A stretch of 7,589 bases of DNA from Candidatus Coatesbacteria bacterium RBG_13_66_14. Its GTDB lineage: Bacteria; RBG-13-66-14. The notes under the pieces were generated by a model, which was not told the origin of the DNA, did not search any database, and was given only the letters and a program-made list of their open reading frames with translations. The stretch spans positions 1-7,589 of the forward strand of contig MFAF01000141.1 of NCBI GenBank assembly GCA_001774505.1, read 5' to 3'. Positions 5,330 to 7,589 of the stretch are shown in pieces. A program made the translations under genes and the position numbers. Every line of letters starts with the position of its first letter. Position 1 is the stretch's first letter.

Positions 5330-6199
5330 CTAAAACTCTCCGGCGCGGACGAAGGCCTCGATGACCCGCCCCACCGCGCCCAGGCTTGCGGCCGAGCAGT
5401 GCCCCGGCGTGTCGGCCGTCGTGTGCCAGACGTCGTAATCGAAATCAATCAAAAGGACCGTGGGCAGCCCCCGGACCAGGAACGCCTTGTGGTCGTCGTT
5501 GAGGGTGGAGCCGTAACCGGGCTTGAACGCCCCCTCGCCCAGCGCGCGCGCGGTGTCCCAGACGCTCCGGGTGAGGTCGGGGGCGTCGAGGACCGAGTTG
5601 CCCTCGTGAAAGACCGCGAGGTCGCTGTCGCCGATCATGTCGGCCACGATGCCGGCGGAGTAGGAGAGGGAGCCCTGCCGCGCCAGGTGGTCCGAGCCGG
5701 TACAGAAGTCCATCCCCCCGATGCGACCCTGGTCCTCGCCGTCGAAGAGGACGAAGATGACCCCCACGTCGGGCGGGTCCTCGGCGAGGCAGCGCGCCAG
5801 CTCCAGCATCACCGCCACCCCCGAGGCGCCGTCGTTGGCCCCGGGGACGGGCTCGGTCCGCCGCCCCGGGTCAGGGTCCTCGTCGGCGAAGATCCGCGTG
5901 TCCCAGTGCGCGCCCAGCATGACGCGCTTGGCAGCCTCCGGATTGATGATACCGATGATGTTGGTCAACCGGAAGGCGTACGCCCCGTCGGGGGAGACGT
6001 AATCGAAGGCGTCCAGGGCGAGCGCGTCGCAGTGGCGCCCCAGCTCCCCGATGAGCCACCACTTGCAGGCCTCGTGCCCCTCGGATCCGGGGAAGCGCGG
6101 GCCGAAGGCGCACTGCTCCTCCAGGAGCCCGAAGGCCGCCTCGGCGTCGAAGGCCGCCGCGGCGAGCGCCGTCGCCAGGATGATGAGCAAAACCTTCAC
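5330..6199 (-). CDS. Exported M28-family zinc metallopeptidase, glutaminyl-cyclase-like
   Basis: A 289-residue protein with an N-terminal hydrophobic segment (VLLIILATALAAAAF) that is probably a signal peptide. Family M28 motifs are complete: GAHWDTR (96-102), PGANDGASG (119-127), FDGEDQG (152-158), ADMIGD (186-191), DDH (235-237) and VWHTTADT (257-264). The pattern matches animal-type glutaminyl-peptide cyclotransferases, whose single zinc is held by an Asp, an acidic residue and a His; the equivalents here are D123, E155 or D156, and H259, with W258 next to the ligand. It may therefore form N-terminal pyroglutamate on exported proteins, or act as an aminopeptidase; sequence alone cannot decide. 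The start is GTG (6199-6197), overlapping the nusB stop as GTGA, which implies translational coupling. It lacks the WGxIK tail. Confidence 0.87.
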   Translation of the reverse strand: MKVLLIILATALAAAAFDAEAAFGLLEEQCAFGPRFPGSEGHEACKWWLIGELGRHCDALALDAFDYVSPDGAYAFRLTNIIGIINPEAAKRVMLGAHWDTRIFADEDPDPGRRTEPVPGANDGASGVAVMLELARCLAEDPPDVGVIFVLFDGEDQGRIGGMDFCTGSDHLARQGSLSYSAGIVADMIGDSDLAVFHEGNSVLDAPDLTRSVWDTARALGEGAFKPGYGSTLNDDHKAFLVRGLPTVLLIDFDYDVWHTTADTPGHCSAASLGAVGRVIEAFVRAGEF

Positions 6200-6597
6200 A
6201 GCAGCCCCAGCTTCCGGGCCGCCCGGTCCAGGACGGCATTGACGATGGCCACGGCCTCCTCACCGGCGTAGTCCCGGCCGATTTCCACCGCCTCGTCTAT
6301 GACCACCCGCGCCGGGGTCTCCCCCTCGAGCATCTCGGCGAGCGCCGCGCGCAAAAGCGCCCGCTCGATGTGACCCAGGCGCTCGAGCCGGTAGTTCTCC
6401 AGATTTTCGCGGACGAGGCCGTCTATCCGCTCCGGGTCGGCGAAGTACCGCTCCACCAGGCGGTCGGCGAACTCCACCACCTCGGGGTGGGGGAAGCGGG
6501 TGCTCCAGTAGCTTTCCCGCACGCCGTCGGCGCCCGCCAGCTCGGCCTGGTACAGCATCTGCAGCGCGGACTCGCGGGCCAGGCGTCTTCGGGTCAT
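6196..6597 (-). CDS. nusB: Transcription antitermination factor NusB
   Basis: A 133-residue protein of normal NusB length. NusB binds boxA RNA with ribosomal protein S10 (NusE) to promote antitermination on rRNA operons. Diagnostic blocks are the N-terminal RRLARESALQMLYQAEL and the C-terminal VVIDEAVEIGRDYAGEEA, followed by VNAVLDRAAR; the central LERLGHIERALLRAALAEM helix also fits. I set the start at ATG 6597-6595, behind a G-rich RBS (GGGGGGG, about 6610-6604). A longer frame to 6648 would add 17 Gly/Arg-rich residues and begin upstream of the probable promoter. The stop overlaps the start of the peptidase gene by four bases. nusB is the housekeeping lead gene of what looks like a four-gene minus-strand operon. 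Confidence 0.93.
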   Translation of the reverse strand: MTRRRLARESALQMLYQAELAGADGVRESYWSTRFPHPEVVEFADRLVERYFADPERIDGLVRENLENYRLERLGHIERALLRAALAEMLEGETPARVVIDEAVEIGRDYAGEEAVAIVNAVLDRAARKLGLL

Positions 6598-6622
6598 CGC
6601 TCGCCCCCCCCATATCCGCCCT

Positions 6623-6652
6623 ACGTTAGCACGAGACCCCCTCGACAAACAA
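6623..6652 (-). promoter_or_regulatory. Possible nusB promoter
   Basis: On the minus strand TTGTTT (6652-6647) and TAACGT (6628-6623) are 18 bp apart, with TGC directly before the -10 as an extended element. The boxes are imperfect, so the TGC and the position carry the call. The -35 region abuts and overlaps by one base that of the divergent promoter at 6642-6670. Confidence 0.35.
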
Positions 6653-6670
6653 GCCGGACCCTGCTATCTT
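6642..6670 (+). promoter_or_regulatory. Promoter for the 86-residue protein
   Basis: TCGACA (6642-6647), 17-bp spacer, TATCTT (6665-6670) with TGC (6662-6664) before it. Start of transcription is expected near 6677, about 20 bases before the ATG at 6698. Confidence 0.6.
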
Positions 6671-6697
6671 TTTTGGGAAATCCGTCCGTCGGGTCCG

Positions 6698-6958
6698 ATG
6701 AGAAACTCCCTGCCCTCCGAAGACGTCTACCTCAACGCGGTGAACCGCCTGCTGGCCGAGCGGTTCGGCTACCCGCTGTCGCTCTCGCCCCGGGACGTGG
6801 CACAGATAATGCGGTGGTACAACGCGGGCATCCCCCTGGCGGCGGTGCTCGAGGGGGTGGCCGATGCGCTGAACAAGAAGCGCGAGGGCCGGCTCACGCC
6901 GCTCATCTACTGCGTGAAGACGGTGAAGGTGGCTGCCAAGAGGCGGCGCCGCTTTTAG
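6698..6958 (+). CDS. Small hypothetical protein with basic C-terminus
   Basis: An 86-residue soluble protein with no signal peptide or membrane segment. The core SLSPRDVAQIMRWYNAGIPL, then AAVLEGVADALNKK (residues about 27-60), recalls a small helical domain seen in hypothetical proteins of deltaproteobacteria and candidate phyla (pattern LSPRD-x-WY-x-GIPL-x-VL-x-GI). It is followed by a TPLIYCV stretch and a strongly basic tail (KVAAKRRRRF) that could bind nucleic acid. Function is not known to me. The frame is supported by a promoter at 6642-6670, a position just after it, and the family-like pattern. The RBS is weak (GTCGGGTCCG before the ATG), so the leader may be short or nearly absent. 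It is divergent from nusB and ends before the promoter of the 41-residue gene. Confidence 0.7.
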   Translation: MRNSLPSEDVYLNAVNRLLAERFGYPLSLSPRDVAQIMRWYNAGIPLAAVLEGVADALNKKREGRLTPLIYCVKTVKVAAKRRRRF

Positions 6959-6967
6959 GGAACCTTT

Positions 6968-6982
6968 CGACGGGCGCCGTCG
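6968..6982 (+). terminator. Weak hairpin after the 86-residue gene
   Basis: CGACGG (6968-6973) and CCGTCG (6977-6982) form a 6-bp stem over a GCG loop, ten bases past the stop. Only TTGAATAA follows, so this is at best a weak terminator. Confidence 0.3.
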
Positions 6983-7002
6983 TTGAATAAACACGGTCCG
7001 CC

Positions 7003-7031
7003 TTGACCGATTCCGCTTTTCGTGCTATTAA
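7003..7031 (+). promoter_or_regulatory. Promoter for the 41-residue leader-plus-motif gene
   Basis: TTGACC (7003-7008), 17-bp spacer, TATTAA (7026-7031) preceded by TGC (7023-7025). Start of transcription is expected near 7038, with AGGAGG at 7053-7058. A dedicated promoter plus a consensus RBS argues that this very short frame is expressed. Confidence 0.6.
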
Positions 7032-7062
7032 TTATACGAGCGTGCGCGTGACAGGAGGCGTT

Positions 7063-7188
7063 ATGCAGAGGCGGCTCATCCTGGTTCTCGTGATTCTGGC
7101 GGTGCTGGCCGTCGCCGCCCTGGCCGCGGCGGGCTTCACCGTCGGCACGACCTGGGGCGGGATCAAGTCCACCTTCGTCGGGTACTAG
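7063..7188 (+). CDS. 41-residue hydrophobic leader plus WGxIK motif protein
   Basis: A tiny protein: MQRR, then a long hydrophobic stretch (residues 5-23, Leu/Val/Ile/Ala), then GFTVGTTWGGIKSTFVGY. Positions 30-38 (TWGGIKSTF) are the same motif that ends the three larger exported proteins in this window; here it is followed by VGY. The hydrophobic part is either a transmembrane anchor or a signal peptide with an Ala-rich cleavage region near residues 20-23; cleavage would free a peptide of about 18 residues. AGGAGG (7053-7058) lies four bases before the ATG, and a promoter lies at 7003-7031. The frame is open further upstream to about 7003, but that part overlaps the promoter and has no RBS, so the ATG at 7063 is used. 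It could alternatively be a decayed larger gene reduced to both ends by deletion. Function unknown. Confidence 0.68.
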   Translation: MQRRLILVLVILAVLAVAALAAAGFTVGTTWGGIKSTFVGY

Positions 7189-7311
7189 GACGGGTTTTCA
7201 CCCGGGTGCCGGTCGGTGGGGTTGCTTTTTCGTTTCAACCGCCTGTTCTCCGCCAGCGCCGGGGGTTTCCGTGTAAGCCCGTTATAGGGGCGGAGTCGGG
7301 GTTAGGGATAA

Positions 7312-7335
7312 AAGGCGGGCCAGGTGGCTCGCTTT
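7312..7335. repeat. Hairpin 1 of the intergenic cluster
   Basis: GCGGGCC (7315-7321) pairs with GGCTCGC (7326-7332) around AGGT, with one G-T wobble. Flanking A's and T's extend the stem, so it could terminate weakly in either direction. Confidence 0.5.
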
Positions 7336-7374
7336 CAGTGTGGGTCAGGCGGGGTGAGGTCGGGTGAGAAAACG

Positions 7375-7397
7375 GCGGGTCGCAAGACCCGCTTTTT
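7375..7397 (+). terminator. Terminator-like hairpin 2 of the cluster
   Basis: GCGGGTC (7375-7381) and GACCCGC (7386-7392) form a perfect 7-bp stem around a GCAA tetraloop, then TTTTT (7393-7397). This is the best candidate for terminating transcription from the 41-residue gene, although it is almost 190 bases downstream of its stop. Confidence 0.65.
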
Positions 7398-7421
7398 ATT
7401 GCGGTTGAGGGGTGCCTTCTT

Positions 7422-7459
7422 CCCTCTCCCCCTCTGGGGGGAGGGTTGGGGTGAGGGGT
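7422..7459. repeat. CCCTCTCC/GGAGGG hairpin repeat, second copy
   Basis: CCCTCTCCCCC (7422-7432) and GGGGGGAGGG (7436-7445) pair with one bulge, followed by TTGGGGTGAGGGG. The flank is the reverse complement of the CCCTCACCCCCAT flank of the element at 3840-3862, so the two are one repeat family in opposite orientation. Confidence 0.65.
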
Positions 7460-7466
7460 AAAAAAG

Positions 7467-7486
7467 GCGGGGACTAAAGTCCCCGC
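7467..7486. repeat. Hairpin 4 of the cluster
   Basis: GCGGGGAC (7467-7474) and GTCCCCGC (7479-7486) form a perfect 8-bp stem around TAAA. It is preceded by six A's, which would give a T-run on the minus strand. Confidence 0.65.
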
Positions 7487-7511
7487 TCTACATTTGGTTT
7501 CCGAAAAATAG

Positions 7512-7531
7512 GGCGGGCGTGGAAACCCGCC
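7512..7531. repeat. Hairpin 5 of the cluster
   Basis: GGCGGG (7512-7517) and CCCGCC (7526-7531) form a 6-bp stem with an 8-base loop, flanked by AAAAATA on the left and TGGTGTTTTG on the right. Confidence 0.5.
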
Positions 7532-7557
7532 TGGTGTTTTGTTCACGAAACCGACTC

Positions 7558-7584
7558 GTAGGGGCCGACCTTCAGGTCGGCCCG
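7558..7584. repeat. Dispersed 27-bp palindromic repeat, copy 2
   Basis: The same element as 3786-3812 with one loop base changed. GGGCCGACC (7562-7570) pairs with GGTCGGCCC (7575-7583). No T-run follows within the window, so this copy is not evidently a terminator. Confidence 0.8.
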
Positions 7585-7589
7585 CGGGC

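Larger units (their letters stand above)
7189..7589. other. Non-coding region with clustered hairpins
   Basis: About 400 bases with no convincing gene on either strand. The first part (7189-7305) has only a short CGGGT/ACCCG stem (7191-7204) and a T-run at 7225-7229, with no clear terminator for the gene ending at 7188. From 7312 on there are six hairpins in about 275 bases, mostly with GC-rich stems of 6-9 bp; they are listed separately. Confidence 0.75.

Noticed and set aside
5237..6271. Long open frame on the plus strand opposite the M28 peptidase
   Set aside because: Low-complexity Arg/Gly/Val/Glu translation with no motif. The minus-strand frame has the full M28 signature.
6598..6648. 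Longer nusB start
   Set aside because: It adds a Gly/Arg-rich stretch not typical of NusB, would start upstream of the probable -10 box, and the ATG at 6597 has a G-rich RBS.
7003..7062. Upstream extension of the 41-residue protein
   Set aside because: It overlaps the promoter boxes and has no RBS, whereas AGGAGG precedes the ATG at 7063.
7235..7546. Open frame of about 100 codons on the minus strand in the hairpin region
   Set aside because: It is a Pro/Arg-rich translation running through several hairpin repeats, with no domain pattern and no RBS.
7312..7584. CRISPR array or tRNA-like cluster in the hairpin region
   Set aside because: The hairpins differ in sequence and spacing, with no constant repeat-spacer period, and none folds as a tRNA.

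Overview
This is a GC-rich bacterial window with strong Shine-Dalgarno sites, sigma70-like promoters with TGn extended -10 boxes, and many intergenic hairpin repeats. The style (secreted nidogen-like/Fn3-like proteins, GyrI-like proteins, repeated terminator-like hairpins, no recognisable model-organism synteny) suggests an uncultured Gram-negative candidate-phylum bacterium. Coatesbacteria or Eisenbacteria-like lineages are possibilities, but this is a guess and no marker here settles it.

Left part (1-3820, + strand): an accessory locus for secreted proteins. Two full paralogues (28-1122 and 2642-3751) each have a signal peptide, a nidogen-like beta-rich domain, an Fn3/Ig-like domain and a short C-terminal motif. 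Between them lie a third secreted protein with a ThuA/GATase-like fold (1666-2382), two remnants of further paralogues that keep only the signal-peptide region (1305-1385 and 2397-2522), and a degraded IS1595/ISXO2-type transposase tail (about 1371-1574). A 157-bp perfect direct repeat (1158-1314 and 2495-2651) carries terminator right arm, promoter, 5' UTR, RBS and the first codons. The locus therefore looks like a decaying tandem array of promoter-signal peptide-domain-terminator units.

Middle part (3890-6597, - strand): nusB, an M28 metallopeptidase resembling glutaminyl cyclase, a stand-alone GyrI-like ligand-binding protein and an AraC-type regulator fused to a second GyrI-like domain. 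They are closely spaced and probably co-transcribed in that order. The regulator gene contains a strong internal RBS and in-frame ATG exactly at the start of its GyrI-like domain.

Right part (6598-7589): a divergent promoter region, a small hypothetical protein (86 aa), a 41-residue protein consisting of a hydrophobic leader plus the C-terminal motif, and about 400 bp of non-coding DNA packed with hairpins.

The most notable signal is the shared C-terminal motif [S/T]-W-G-x-I-K-[A/S]-x-F. It ends all four signal-peptide or hydrophobic-leader proteins on the + strand, although three of their architectures are unrelated, and one of these proteins is almost nothing but leader plus motif. I infer a possible undescribed C-terminal sorting, anchoring or processing tag. 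No processing enzyme is identifiable in this window.
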